A stretch of DNA of 64,000 bases from Effrenium voratum (Eukaryota; Sar; Dinophyceae; Suessiales; Symbiodiniaceae), in the NCBI GenBank assembly GCA_963377175.1, contig CAUJNA010001635.1, forward strand, positions 193,907 to 257,906. Reading direction: 5' to 3'. The notes beneath the pieces were generated by a model that was not told where the DNA came from, searched no databases, and worked only from the letters and a program-made list of their open reading frames with translations. Positions within the stretch are counted from its first letter, which is position 1. Every line of letters begins with the position of its first letter. Positions 44,759 through 55,786 of this stretch are shown here, in pieces. The translations under genes were made by a program, and so were the position numbers.

Positions 44759-45187
44759 GTGGCCACCAGCCCCCCGCAAGTGTCAGCTGTGTGCCAACGC
44801 AGTGATCATCGCCCGTTGAAGCACGTCGCATCCAGAAAGAGACACCAAGAATGTGAGTTGGGCAGTGCATCAGGGGTGTCGCTGCCTACAGCATCAACGG
44901 CTGCTCAGGATTCTCGGGAAGTGAGTCACAAGTGCTGTTGGCGAACAAAGCGCCCATGCAATCGGGTAGAGCAGGTTGACATTGAGGAGGCGCACGGAAA
45001 CGCCACTGAAAGTATGTCTACAAGAAAAAGGCCCACAACAACTCAGCCCACAAAAACTCAGCCCAAGGTGAAGCACCTAGTTTTTGGAGGGTATGCGTGT
45101 GAGAGTTGGCAAATGCCACATGGATGGGAATGCCACAATCCGCAGCCACGTGAGTTGGTGAGCACAACTTACGTACACTGGAACTGA
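44759..45187 (+). CDS. Candidate plus-strand coding segment, unassigned
   Basis: A 142-codon frame is hydrophilic with even composition, including DSREVSHKCCWRTKRPCNRV, EQVDIEEAHGNATESM, a Thr/Gln/Lys-rich stretch TTTQPTKTQPKVKH and YACESWQMPHGWECHNPQP. The opposite strand is less protein-like (L/S/C-rich). It ends 46 bases before the next plus-strand candidate and may be spliced to it. No family recognised. Confidence 0.3.
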   Translation: MATSPPQVSAVCQRSDHRPLKHVASRKRHQECELGSASGVSLPTASTAAQDSREVSHKCCWRTKRPCNRVEQVDIEEAHGNATESMSTRKRPTTTQPTKTQPKVKHLVFGGYACESWQMPHGWECHNPQPRELVSTTYVHWN

Positions 45188-45232
45188 GACTCATGCGCTC
45201 CTCCTGCAAAGCCATCACAGCTCAGATTCCAC

Positions 45233-45541
45233 TTGCAGAGGCCGGACGCCAGTTTGGACGAGGAAATAGATGCACCGAAAGTCATCCAGTGTGAGGAAGT
45301 AGCAAAGGCCTCAAAAGAGACCAAAAGTGCCTTTGTCTGTTGCAATCTCGGCAGAGTGGAAGAGCACACTGATCTGGATGACAAAAGCGCACCTGTGTTG
45401 GCTCGAGATGATCTGCACTGCGATGTCTTGGCTCAGTTCGTAGGGAGTCCCATGTCTAGGTCAACACGTGACGGTCTGAGCCGAAACCCTCTTAGAGGAC
45501 CTTCACCCGCAGGCGAGCTCGCCATAAAAAAGGCAGATTAG
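45233..45541 (+). CDS. Candidate plus-strand C-terminal coding segment, unassigned
   Basis: A 102-codon frame with an acidic, hydrophilic start (RPDASLDEEIDAPKVIQCEE), then SAFVCCNLGRVEEHTDLDDK, ARDDLHCDVLAQFVGSPMSR and an end at ELAIKKAD plus stop. CCACTTGCAG just upstream is a plausible acceptor. Together with 44,759-45,187 this is the only sizeable plus-strand candidate in the right half. No family recognised. Confidence 0.35.
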   Translation: MQRPDASLDEEIDAPKVIQCEEVAKASKETKSAFVCCNLGRVEEHTDLDDKSAPVLARDDLHCDVLAQFVGSPMSRSTRDGLSRNPLRGPSPAGELAIKKAD

Positions 45542-45570
45542 CACACTGCACGTCCAGGAAGCTGTTCTTA

Positions 45571-45790
45571 CTATTTGAAGGGGTGCAACCGTCGACCCCA
45601 AAACCATTCGATATCCACATGGATGGGGTCCGGTAGAAGACTCTGTGGACTTCTTGGCTGCAAAGTCTTCAACACGAGACTGCTCGCCACCAGAAGGCCG
45701 CAGGCCGTTGCGCCTGGAGGTCGCAGGCCCGCCTGCACGTTTTTTGCGAGGCGTGCCATCTTCCGTTTGTCATGCGCCCAAACAGCCAAC
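45571..45790 (-). CDS. Candidate coding segment, unassigned
   Basis: The minus-strand frame reads WAHDKRKMARLAKNVQAGLR, PPGATACGLLVASSLVLKT, then PDPIHVDIEWFWGRRLHP, ending at a stop at 45,571. The composition is protein-like with hydrophobic and basic alternation. It is convergent with the plus-strand candidate ending at 45,541. A G-run (45,807-45,816) and GC-poor DNA lie upstream. Confidence 0.3.
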
Positions 45791-46289
45791 AAACACAAGC
45801 AAAGTGTGGGGGGGGGGGAGGGGGAGAAGCATGATCATTGGCAACCCGAACTGCTTTCAAATGCGTGCGTTGCCGAACAGGCACTTGACGATATCCTCAA
45901 GGCAAGGCCATTGGCCATGGCCCAACTATTAGTACAACACTGCAAACGCAGCTACGTCGCAAACAATGCTAACTTCATGAGTCGATCCAAAGCATTTGAT
46001 CACATGTGCTTGCTTTTGTCAGGTGGGTGGTTGGCTAACTTCTGGTGGACCCTCATGAGAGACAGATGCATTTTGCTCGCTACAACGCGTCGTCTGCCTG
46101 CAACATCGTGACTGTTTCCTGTTCGGACCTTGTTTAGACCGACAGTATGCCCCCCCAAACCTCCCAAGACTCACGCCGCCAAAAACCAGTTGGCCTTCGT
46201 GCTCAAGAACCAACCACGTCCTTTTCTTGTCCTTCAAAGTCAGGCAAACAATCAACAAGTGCCTTCCTTGGCACACATCCTTTCCTTTC

Positions 46290-46440
46290 CAGTGCGGGAA
46301 CCCTCCCCTACAGAGCGCCGCCCGTTTGCTCGCCCGTGCGTCGCTTTCTTCGCCGCCTCGCAGGTGCGCAGCGCGCTGGAAACGGGGGCTTCCACAGCAC
46401 CCGGCGTGCTGCCCCAGGAGCTGCCTCGAAGCGGTGTCTG
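46290..46440 (-). CDS. Candidate exon, unassigned
   Basis: A GC-rich block whose minus-strand frame reads SSWGSTPGAVEAPVSSALRT then CEAAKKATHGRANGRRSV. The plus strand is also open within a 307-codon frame (46,130-47,053) that crosses a poly-G run and low-complexity sequence and looks like chance. Strand and borders are uncertain. Confidence 0.2.
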
Positions 46441-47644
46441 CGTGTGTGTTTTACCCTACCCTTGGGGGGGGGGGTTCTTTCAATGCATTCTGAGTTTTGC
46501 CCTCCCTCCCACTAACGTAGCACCTGGCAATGGCAAAGCGGAACCTAGCATGCCCAGTCGCTGGCAAACTTGGCTGCCGGTCGCCCCAGTCGCTGAGGTG
46601 CCGAATGGTCAGAAAACCCTTATGGAAAGGAGTGCCGACACCAGCAGAACAAGAGGCAAACTTCATCAGCTACACCAACGAAGCACACACGCAGCGCGAC
46701 TCGCATTGGCTGGGGCGCCCGGCGTCGATGCTCCCGGCGGCAGAAGAAGCTCAGGCCAGGGCCGGCCACTGCCACTTGCCACTGCAGGCCCTGTGAGGTT
46801 CAGAGCTCGGTGTTCGGTGGCACATCTTGACCTAGGGGCCCAACGAGCATCTCGTTCATGCGCTCGCTCCTTAGGGGAAGGGACCTATCGATTTCAGGCA
46901 GCATGTGTTGACTTGAGGAGTATCTGTTTGAGCTATCGGCTCAGTTCACAAATAGGTGCATCATTCCGAGCAATGAACATCACCAGTCACCAGCACCAAA
47001 CAGGGAATGGGGGCTCATCCAGGCATCCCAACAGTAGTCCCCCTACAGACTAACATGGAACCCGGAAAGGAGGGTCCCCTCGAAAGGAGCTTCGTTACAA
47101 ATGGCGGTTTGTTTGGTTCCGTGAATCTGGGGAGGATCTTTGATACGCGCGCACCCAGCTGCCGTACAAGGCCAAGGCTATTTCAACCCCGAAACGGATT
47201 GCACAGCTGGCGTCAAGAATGACCAAGAATCGAAACTCAATGAATGAAACGGTTTTTCAAACAAATAAGAGATAGTATAGTTATGTGTGTATATATACAT
47301 TATTAGGGCTGTTAAATCCAATAAAACCCTCCTACATAGCTTATTGTCCCCAGCTAAGATCCACACCCAAATCTTGAGAGATGAAGCATCTGCCGGACAG
47401 AGCCGCTGGGACAACCCATTTCTGGTCACTGAAAACAAGGCTGCAACAAGTTGTGCACCCAAAATGGACACTCAACATGCTACTTGCCAGCCTCAAAGTA
47501 ACATTGACCTCTCCGGCTTCCTTATTTGCGAGGCACTCGGCAAGTCTCTGCCTTCACCAGCTATTCAGTGTTCAATCTCTCAGCTGTTGACTATTTTTTG
47601 GGCTGGCATTCTTGGCACAGCTCTGTTCTCTGGAAAGCGTCACG

Positions 47645-47710
47645 CGCACGGCATCGCCGCATCGCCGCATCGCCGCATCGCCCGCATCGCCCGCGGTCCC
47701 GCGGTCCCGC
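47645..47710. repeat. CGCATCGC and GCGGTCCC short tandem arrays
   Basis: About five CGCATCGC-type units followed directly by three GCGGTCCC units. They abut the LRR-like exon candidate. Confidence 0.85.
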
Positions 47711-47711
47711 G

Positions 47712-47815
47712 GTCCCGCCTGTTGCTGGTGCCCCACCAGCCGCAGCTCCTTGAAGCTGCGGAAGCCCCCCACACTGCCCGGCAGGCCGCCCTCCCCTCGC
47801 GCAAGCGGCGAGGGG
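47712..47815 (-). CDS. Candidate exon with one leucine-rich-repeat-like unit
   Basis: The minus-strand frame reads GGLPGSVGGFRSFKELRLVG followed by HQQQ, which fits LPxSxGxLxxLxxLxLxxN of plant-type leucine-rich repeats except that Phe replaces two Leu. Just upstream, in another frame, ELPEFPPRRLREG could be part of a neighbouring unit if one base was lost. The block runs into GC microsatellites that may have eroded the exon end. A single repeat unit is weak evidence. Confidence 0.25.
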
Positions 47816-48239
47816 GGAATTCAGGGAGCTCGTCCTAAAAGGCCAAACGCGTGTTCAACACGCAAGAGTGCAATGAGAAACAAGAGCTTCCTTTGATTTC
47901 CTCCCATTATCTTTGGTTGGATGGGTGGCTCTGGTGGCTCTGTTCATGTGTCCATTAAAAAATGATCAAATATTGAACGTATATAATAAGCATGCTGTGT
48001 AAGCTTCAGTGAAGAATTCACAGAACCGGAAAAAGGGTACTTCCAAATGGCATGGGGCATTTCCATGATTTGCACCCCGCAAACATGGAATCTGAGAGGC
48101 CCTTTGAATCAGAGCTTGGGTCTTTTGCAAGACTTGGTTCCCACTACAAATTCTAGCATGTAATAAAACAGGGTGCAATAAACCTTGCAGAAAGCCAACC
48201 AGACCTCACAAAGACATGTTGGAATATATGACATCTTTT

Positions 48240-48385
48240 GTTTTTGAGAGATGCCGTTTTCCTGCTTCTTGGCATTGGGCATCTGCCTGGCCTTGTAAAC
48301 TCGGCCCAGTTGACTCCACTGACTCTGCAACTCTGAGGCGTCAAAAGCTCGGAGCACAGATATTTCAAGTGAAAGTTGGTCTGAT
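48240..48385 (-). CDS. Candidate internal exon, frame ambiguous
   Basis: CACACATCAG precedes and GTCTGG follows the block on the minus strand. One frame reads QLSLEISVLRAFDASELQSQ then WSQLGRVYKARQMPNAKKQE and KQKMSYIPTCLCE; a second frame is also open, so the borders fit but the frame is not settled. No family recognised. Confidence 0.3.
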
Positions 48386-48861
48386 GTGTGGTACCCGATA
48401 AAGCGAGCTTCTCATAAGCTGGACCTGCTTTGAGAGCCTGCGTCAACCATGGCTAGGCATGCATTGGCAATAAGACACACTTTAGAATCAACTGTGATAG
48501 GATTACTCAAGGTTTGTGTTGGAACACAGCTTCAGACTTCAGACTTGTCAGAAACGAGGGGACAACACAATATAGAGCTAACGATGCTAATGTCGGAAAG
48601 ATGCTAAACATGTTCTAGCAGTGCGCCTAGGACTCTATTCAGGGGTTGATGACCGTCCACAGAAGCAAAAGGGTGGCTTGATCATAGGCCGCAAGGTACC
48701 TAGAACGGAACGGTTTGCTAAACAACCAACTTGAGTGGTTGACACAAAGCTTTGCAAACAGCATGGTCCAATCACTCTCCTCAAGTTCATACCGGATGGT
48801 TGGCTATGCAAACACACACACACACACGTAATGGCCGATACGTTTTGGAGGTCTTCGGGGT

Positions 48862-48958
48862 GGCCCAAAAGTAGATGCCCAACATGGAACCCTGGCAACT
48901 GGAAACAACGGCTAAAACCTGCGGCCCCCTGGTGTTTTAATTTTCACCCATGCCCTCC
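48862..48958 (-). repeat. MITE-like repeat, family 3, copy 2
   Basis: The reverse complement begins GGCATGGGTGAAAATTAAAA and continues with CCGCAGGTTTTAG and GGGTTCCAT as in 22,408-22,513. Confidence 0.55.
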
Positions 48959-49341
48959 TTGGATTCATGGACTTGGATTCGTGGACCATTGCCCCTTGAG
49001 TGCGGATAAGGCTCGGATGCTCGACACGCCCTTGGCTCGGTTGACCTGGCGGTCATCTTGTATTAGTTTTGGACCGCATGGAATTCGGTTTTCCTCTTGG
49101 CTTTCCTTTGAAACCACCAACAACGTGGCAACTCAAAAAAAATACACACTGATATAAGTTTCGGTACTGATTGCTTTGCGTGCCTGAAGCCCAACTCAGC
49201 TTTTGCTGCAAACCCGTAAAAAGATTCGACTTAACAACCATCCCAAACAATCCAGAGATGCTCACATCAGGATTACCACACACATACCACAGATTATGGA
49301 TTACAGAGGACGTGACCCCAAGGATGGGCTGACAACCCCAC

Positions 49342-49527
49342 CTCCCCGCCCCCGACCGCCTCGTCGATGAAGCCCGTGTTCTCCGCCGTGAAGTCCGCCG
49401 GCGAGCGCAGCCGCTTGGCGCGGCTCGGGCGCTTCTTCCTGCGGGGCTGGCGCCGGGGCAAGGGCTCAGCTGGCTGAGCCGAAGCCGGCGGCTCAGCGGC
49501 GCACTGTCCCATGGGTTGCAGTTGAAA
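49342..49527 (-). CDS. Candidate first exon encoding MGQC N-terminus
   Basis: A GC-rich 186-bp block on the minus strand lies between an acceptor-like TTTCCACAG (AG at 49,529-49,528) and a donor GAG/GTGGGG. The ATG at 49,512 starts MGQCAAEPPASAQPAEPLP, followed by a basic RRQPRRKKRPSRAKRLR stretch and ADFTAENTGFIDEAVGGGE. Met-Gly-x-Cys is the pattern of N-myristoylated and palmitoylated proteins; whether this Met is used is unknown, since the frame is open upstream to the acceptor. In dinoflagellates the acceptor before an ATG could also receive the spliced leader. No family recognised. Confidence 0.4.
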
Positions 49528-49534
49528 CTGTGGA

Positions 49535-50410
49535 AACACTCAACAGCAGCACAAGCAAACTGCGAACCAAAGCGACCAACCATGCCCATCCCCACCCCAA
49601 ATGACAAACTTTCTGCAAAAAGAACAGAGTTCTCTTAATGGCTTCTGGGCCGATGTGGCGTTGGACCGGCATCTTCAAAGGGCAAGGGTCTCCGTTGGTG
49701 ACAGGCGACAGATCCCTTCTGAGGTACTTGGATCCATTCTGACTCTTGCAATGCCACATGTGTTGCACATCCCCCGTCCTTCCGTTTCTGAAGCCCTTCT
49801 TCCTGAAGGGCCCTCAGCTTGTCCCCCTGAGGTAATTGCTTTTGCTTTTTCAGATTCTGCCTCACATTTCGCCTAGCCTAAATAAATTAGCTGTGGGATT
49901 GGAGACCCCAATGAGATAGCGGCTCATGTCGACTTTGTGTGCGAAAGACAAGCCAAATGACACTGAGGCCAGCGCAAGGCGCCAGATCGAGAGTGAAGTA
50001 TCTCAACGCCTCGGTGCCGCGAAAAACAAGGAAGGCCATCCATTGGCTTCGGCATGTCCACACGCTTTGGTGCAAACAGAGTACCCTGATCCCGAAATCT
50101 TGTCATTTGGCAAGTTCTAACTTTCAAACCTGAACACACATATTCAGCAGGGCCGCAAGCACTTTGTATGCCCACATTGCCATAATAAGTTTCAAGATTG
50201 TGTCCGGGAGTTCCTTCATACCACTGCTTCACCGAGTCTTGCCTTGGGAAATGGCCTGAAACAATCTAATGACCTTGCTGAAACCTTCTTATTCGAACAT
50301 TGTCTGTTCATCATCCTGTCAAAGTGGAGGCATGCTGCGCTGTTAAACTGATGCACCCACGAACGTATATGAGCCAGCGTCTATATTTGCTGTGTGGGGT
50401 GTATTCATTC
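49535..50410. other. No gene recognised
   Basis: Short frames on both strands with no motif; ordinary mixed DNA between the candidate exon and the satellite region. Confidence 0.5.
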
Positions 50411-50461
50411 TACTGTTAGTGAGTCCCCTATCGTTCTCCACGTTTCGCGTGTTCGTGCTGT

Positions 50462-50975
50462 GCCCGATGAACCCTCTGCAGGGATCGCGCGCCTCGAAGC
50501 GCTCCCACTGTGGCGCCGTGCGAATTTGTAAAGCGCCCGATGAACCCTCTGCGAGGATTGCGCGTGCCACAGCGCCCTCGCTGTGACGCCGTGCGAATTT
50601 TAAAACTGCCCGATGAACCCTCTGCAGGGATCCTGCGCGCCCAAGCGCTCTCGCTGTGGCGCCGTGCAAATTCGTAAAGTGCCCAATGAACCCTCTGCGA
50701 GGATTGCGCGTGTCAAAGCGCCCTCGCTGCGACGCCGTGCGAATTTGGAAAGTGCCCGGTGAACCCTCTGCAATAATCCTGCGCGCCCAAGCGCTCTCGC
50801 TGTGGCGCCGTGCAAATCGTAAAGTGCCCAATGAACCCTCTGCGAGGATTGCGCGTGTCAAAGCGCCCTCGCTGCGACTCCGTGCGAATTTGGAAAGTGC
50901 CCGGTGAACCCTCTTCGCGGTGACCACGCGTGCCCAACAAACTTTCTACGCAAACCCCTATAGCGCCGCGCGAAC
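50462..50975. repeat. 73-bp tandem repeat, 7 units with two-unit higher order
   Basis: The landmark GCCCRRTGAACCCTCT recurs at 50,462, 50,535, 50,608, 50,681, 50,754, 50,826 and 50,899, a period of 73 (one step 72). Units alternate between type A (GCGCGCCCAAGCGCTCTCGC) and type B (GCGCGTGTCAAAGCGCCCTC), so the array is a higher-order dimer of 146 bp. The last unit is degenerate. Confidence 0.9.
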
Positions 50976-51138
50976 TCGTAAGCAAATGCACTAGGCCTCA
51001 CATTTGCAACTCGGGCCAATGCTCGGGGTATCGACGGGGTATTGACCGGGGTATCGTTCTGGGCGTGTGTCGCGTGACGAAAAATTTCACAATTTTCCAT
51101 AAGCTGTTAGAGCCAAGCAAACACACAATAGCCTTCTC

Positions 51139-51400
51139 TGCCTTGCGGTAATCACATATCAGTCTTGGCGGCTTGCTTGCTGGCAGCAACCTCAAGGTCG
51201 CAAGTCGCAACTTTCACCACAAGCGCAGTGCACAAGTTACACTTCGGCAGCTCCAGCTCGAAGGTCGCAGCTTGCGGCGGTCACGTGTCAGTCTAAGCGG
51301 CTTTTGCTTGCTGGCAGCAACCTCCAGGTCGCAAGTCGCAGCTTTCAGTACAGGCACGGTACACAAGTTAGACTTCGGCAGCTCCAGCTCGAAGGTCCAG
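51139..51400. repeat. 132-bp direct duplication related to the 61-bp minisatellite
   Basis: CTTGCTGGCAGCAACCTC occurs at 51,175 and 51,307. Each copy contains CACTTCGGCAGCTCCAGCTC or its near twin and a GTCGCAACTTT/GTCGCAGCTTT segment, matching the unit of the array at 62,838-63,919. Confidence 0.75.
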
Positions 51401-51459
51401 CACAAACCATGTTCAGGGGTATCGTTTTTTGTGAGTCCCCTATCGTTCTCCAAGGAAAA

Positions 51460-53660
51460 TGCAAAAAACCAGTATTGAATGAAACGCCGTTGATAAAGTG
51501 GTCTTTGATAATTCTGAGGTTGACTCATATACACACTTTACTTGTGCCAAGCAAAAGCGCACCACACCTGAACATTCCTGCAGAATCCCGTCAAAAGAAG
51601 CCGCTTTGCCTGAGATGGCCGTGGCTGTATTCAATGTGAATTTTCGTAGCGTTGAGGACAACTGGACGCTAAGCGTTAAAGGTCATGCCTCAAAGGGTAG
51701 ATTCTTGGCTGTTGTGTGAAGCAATCACTTGGTCATTGGTTGTGGCAGCTTGAAAGGCAAATGTGCAAACAGCATAGTTTGGTCACTTGTTTTGGTCGCC
51801 TCTGAAAGCTCAAGGAGCGCAATCAAATCTACATACACATCATGGTCACACTTGTGGGGTTGATCTAAACAACCGACCATCCCAATCCAAAGGATTGGCC
51901 AGACATTTGCTTACACTTATAATATGGGGCTTGGAAGGGACATTGTGCAAAAAGGTGACACGTGGGGGAAATCCACGTTTTGGAAACACGTCTGATTGAA
52001 AACACACGGCGAATGCAGGCAGCCTGCAGCCCAAACCGCCCTGTTTAAAATCCACCCAACGCAATCGAAACCCGCAACGACCCCAAATCCAGAGACTTCG
52101 AAGCCAGCCGAGACACCAGCCCAAAACCCTCAGCAACCAGCCCACGCTAGCCAAGCAACACATTCCACGACACTCATTCCACAACACTTCCAACATCATC
52201 ACTCCAACAAGAACAATTTTCCGGGGGGTGGGTGGGTGGGGGGTACCCCTCAGATTTTTGCTCAAGCCGAGAACATCCAAAACCTACCCCTCAGATGCTT
52301 GCAGCTGCAAAAAGCACAACAACGATCGGTTCACCGATCGGCCGAGGCCGGCGCCAGGTCTATGACGCTCTGTGGCATCGCCTGGCGGCTCGAAGGTGGC
52401 CCGAAGCTCAGCGGCAACCAGAGCCTCACGGTGCGAGGCGCGAGGCGAGGCGCGAGGCGCGAGGCGCGAGGCGCGAGGCGCGAGGCGCGAGGCGCGAGGC
52501 GCGAGGCGCGAGGCGCGAGGCGCGAGGCGCGAGGCGCGAGGGGTGGCTCGTCCTTGGCTCCTCGGTGCCCCGTGTGCTTGTTTCTGGCTTTAAAGGGAAA
52601 CCGAGTGGAAAACCGGTTCGCCATGTTTGGGTTGGTGGTTTCAAAGGCAAAGAGGAGTAACACATTTTGGGGGGCTAAAAATAATGACACACCCGGGAGT
52701 GCAAAAAGACTGGCACAGTGACCTGAAGTTCTGAGCCACTGGAAGCTTTACCCAGATCATGGGTTGCAAAGTGTGGAAACAGTTCTTGCCACTTTCATAT
52801 TGAGTTGGTCAAAATTCAGTGAGATTCATGATTCAACTGAGCAATTTAACGGAGAAAGGGGTCAACAATCCGCTGGAAACAAAGTGACACAAGTTTGAAC
52901 GTGGCCAACAACAGGCCATGACACAACGGCGAAGGTCGACTCCAGATTGATGTTAGCTTCCTTGGCCCTGCTTTGCTTGATGACGCGTCGTCTTAAGCAG
53001 GGAGGTGACAACCCCACTTACATACTGCAGGTTTCACGCCAAAGAGGGGGGGCGGCCAAACCGATTCTCAAAAGTGTGGTAGCTCAAAAACATGCTTTGG
53101 ATCTGGGATGGTCAGGCCTTTTGGTTGCCGTAGCTCACAGCAATCAATGAGTCTCCAGAATCCTGTTGCTGAATGGTTTGACGGTTTGACTTGAGTCTTC
53201 CATGCCCCGCCCACACAGCTGCCCTTCCGTACCAGAGCGCCCCACCCCCTCACCAGGCCTGGCAGTTGACACAAGCGACCAATCTGCCGCAGCTCGTGAA
53301 TGCCTCAGTGCGATGCAGCACGAGAAGATCCATTTTGCAAGTTCACTGGTATCTCCCTTTGACATACAATGGCTTGCGGTTGGTAGCCATTGCAACTATC
53401 AATGGAATCTAACGCGCATTTACAGCGACCGTGCTGACAGATTGAAAGTCCAACGCGGCTGAAGCGAGGCGTGTGCTGGGAGGGTTGTGCCACTCACCGC
53501 TTGGATCATCTTCTGCCCCACGCTGACAGTTTATCATGTCAGTGCTCCGCAGGTTTCCTCTCAGACCCTCCAATGGATTTCAACATCTTTCAGCTCTCCT
53601 CCATTTTCCGGGCTCCAACCACAAGTGGCGTTCCATTCAAAAGGGATTCCCATGGCATAC
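51460..53660. other. Mixed DNA; 7-bp array, no gene recognised
   Basis: Apart from the GCGAGGC array at 52,433, there is a GGTTTCAAAGGCAAA-type repeat (52,587-52,650) related to 49,080-49,125. Long frames across the array are artefacts of repeated RGARREA translation. Confidence 0.5.
52433..52540. repeat. (GCGAGGC)n array, about 15 units
   Basis: A 7-bp unit repeated almost perfectly over 108 bp. Because 7 is not a multiple of 3, every frame reads the unit in rotation and stays open on both strands. Confidence 0.95.
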
Positions 53661-53664
53661 GCAC

Positions 53665-53779
53665 CGCGCCTCGGCCAGTGGAGGGCAGTGTGCTGCGTCA
53701 GCTCCCCGTCCACGCCGCCAAAGTCTTTCCAGCCGTCCGAGAAGTGCGGCTGCATTTGCACCCAGTAGGGCAGCAACAC
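53665..53779 (-). CDS. Candidate 115-bp internal exon
   Basis: On the minus strand CATTCCGCAG precedes and GTGCGTATG follows, good acceptor and donor contexts. The frame reads VLLPYWVQMQPHFSDGWKDF then GGVDGELTQHTALHWPRR, rich in W, H, D and Q as in a folded domain. If the donor is skipped, the frame stays open to 53,561 with AYAMGIPFEWNATCGWSPEN. This is one of the clearest protein-like blocks in the right half, but I do not recognise the family. Confidence 0.45.
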
Positions 53780-53889
53780 CTGCGGAATGGGTTCAAAGTG
53801 GGATTCGGATCCAATCTGGTCCTAATTTGTAATCCGTACAACAAGACAAACCAAAAACACCATCTGGCTTACGGATTGATTTGTTGAAC

Positions 53890-55780
53890 CCAAGCAAAGT
53901 TGCCAATGCAGGGTTCCTTTTTCGAGACCCAATTCATTGCTGCCGTGCAATGCCTTGAGTGCCCACACTGGGTTACACCTCTGTCAACCATCCCGAGTAA
54001 TTACTAAAAGACGATGGGCCCGGAAATGGACTAGCACTTGCAACCGCCGATGATTTGCGGACGTATGCATGCCCACAGCAGACAACAATATGGTTAATAA
54101 CATCAAAGCTGTTGCAACCTTGGCTAGTTGCGTGCCATGTGGCTAGCTCGTGGTTGAAGATCACCTTGGCTAAGCTGGACCATAAGCGGCGATGCTTGGC
54201 GAGACCCTCGCATTTGGCAAGTGTCAAACTGCCCCGAACCCAAATTGGGATGGTTTCACAGGACTGTTTGGAGGAGCCTCCAATTTCGATCTACCAGCCC
54301 AGCCCGACATATCCTGAGCAGTTTGTTTCCCAGTTTCAATGTAAGGGTAGCGTGAAGGCCACTCGAGGGATACGCAAGGGTAGGCAAACCTGCGCAAATA
54401 GGCAAACGCCTATCCGAATAAAGCGGAGCTGGGCGGATGGCGCAAGCCTAGGCTGCCTACGTGCTCTTAAAGGGGAGTGATCAGCAACCGCCCAAATTCT
54501 GATACCTGCAGAATTTGGAAAACAGGGCGCCTTTTGTGTCGGCTGACGAGAAGGGGAAAGCAACCATCAAACGTTACAGAGGTCACAGGTCCGGAAGCAG
54601 GGCTTTCTATGCCAAGCGGCCTCGCCCGCCTGAAAAGGCGTTCGTGCAGGTCTCTGCTGGACGTACAAGCGGTAGAGCATGGTTGCAGCTTGATCTTGGC
54701 TGGGCTGTCATACCCTTCACCCATTTACGCTTTGGAACGAAGTGTCCATGAAGTTGCTTGGATGACCAACTTAGGTGTGCACATTGCCTGGTTGTTCCGG
54801 AGGAGTTGTTTCAGTGAAATCAAACACTCCGGCCACAAGCGAGGCTCCATGCGCCAAGATCGTCAGGCCCAACGATCGGAACTCAACATGACAAGTGGCA
54901 AGTGAGCCACAACCGGTCAGTTCTGTTTATCGGCTTGAGCTCCTTCATGGCCAATAGGAGGCTATCGTGAGACGCATCCAACTGGGGCCCCCCCGCCCTG
55001 ATGTTTTCATCATCCTTTTTCTGCCCAGGCACTCAAATCCGCACCCTCTGGGCCCAGATTGGCTGTCCTAGGATCGCAGCCTTCCCGAAGGCTCTATGTC
55101 CGGTCTGTCTGCAAACATCGATGCCCTGGTAATGGCAGATTATGAAACAGCCAGGTCAACCTCGCCATCTAGTTACCAAAACCAAGAAAGACACCCCTGT
55201 CCATGTCTGGCAGTGAGAGTTTTGGTCACTTTGAATCTGCTTGAAGGCAGCCCCTGTTGAACCGACCCGAACCCGAACCCCCCCAGTCCAATTTCTGACG
55301 TCCAATTTCTGACGATTACGTAAATCTCAACTTTCGGGTGAAGCGAAACCATTTTCCGTTACATTCCCAAAGCTTTGCAACACAGCCGTATCATTCGACT
55401 CGACCCTAACCCGGAACCTGTTGATTGCAAGTAAACCAACCACAACCATGGTTGAATCTACAGGGCTACCCTTAAGTCCCCCACTTGCAAGATCTAGGGA
55501 ATCCCCTGTAGCCACACGGTGGGTGGGTGGGCTTTGCCTCTAAAGACCGCCGATGGTTTGGAATAATTGTGGCAAACCCTTGAAATTGAAAGCTACTCGT
55601 CACATCAAATGTACATTGGCGCAACTGTACCACGTAATTGACAATTTCAGCAACATTGCTTTTTCATGGAGATCCAACCATATTTCATTTAAAGGTGAAA
55701 CGTCTAGAAGCGCAAGCCCCTCGTTGTCCGAAAAGCCCACCGCACATGTGTTTGATTTGTCGGCCCTTAAAGAGCGAAAT
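53890..55780. other. No gene recognised
   Basis: Includes an open plus-strand frame at 54,515-54,751 (KGKATIKRYRGHRSGSRAFY) opposite open minus frames, so the strand cannot be chosen. GCCCC/CCCCCGCC runs occur near 54,990. Otherwise ordinary mixed DNA. Confidence 0.4.
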
Positions 55781-55786
55781 ATGGAC

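Larger units (their letters stand above)
50419..51452. repeat. Satellite-bearing region bounded by 22-bp direct repeats
   Basis: GTGAGTCCCCTATCGTTCTC followed by CA occurs at 50,419-50,440 and again at 51,431-51,452. Between them lie a 73-bp tandem array, a segment of GGGGTAT repeats (51,027-51,055) and two 132-bp units. The exact flanking repeats suggest a single inserted or amplified unit. No coding function is evident; the 194-codon minus frame here simply reads the 73-bp unit. Confidence 0.6.

Noticed and set aside
46130..47053. 307-codon plus-strand ORF as a gene
   Set aside because: It crosses a poly-G run and low-complexity segments, with no motif; the composition looks random.
50343..50927. 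194-codon repetitive protein on the minus strand
   Set aside because: It reads the 73-bp tandem array; internal repeats mirror the DNA unit.
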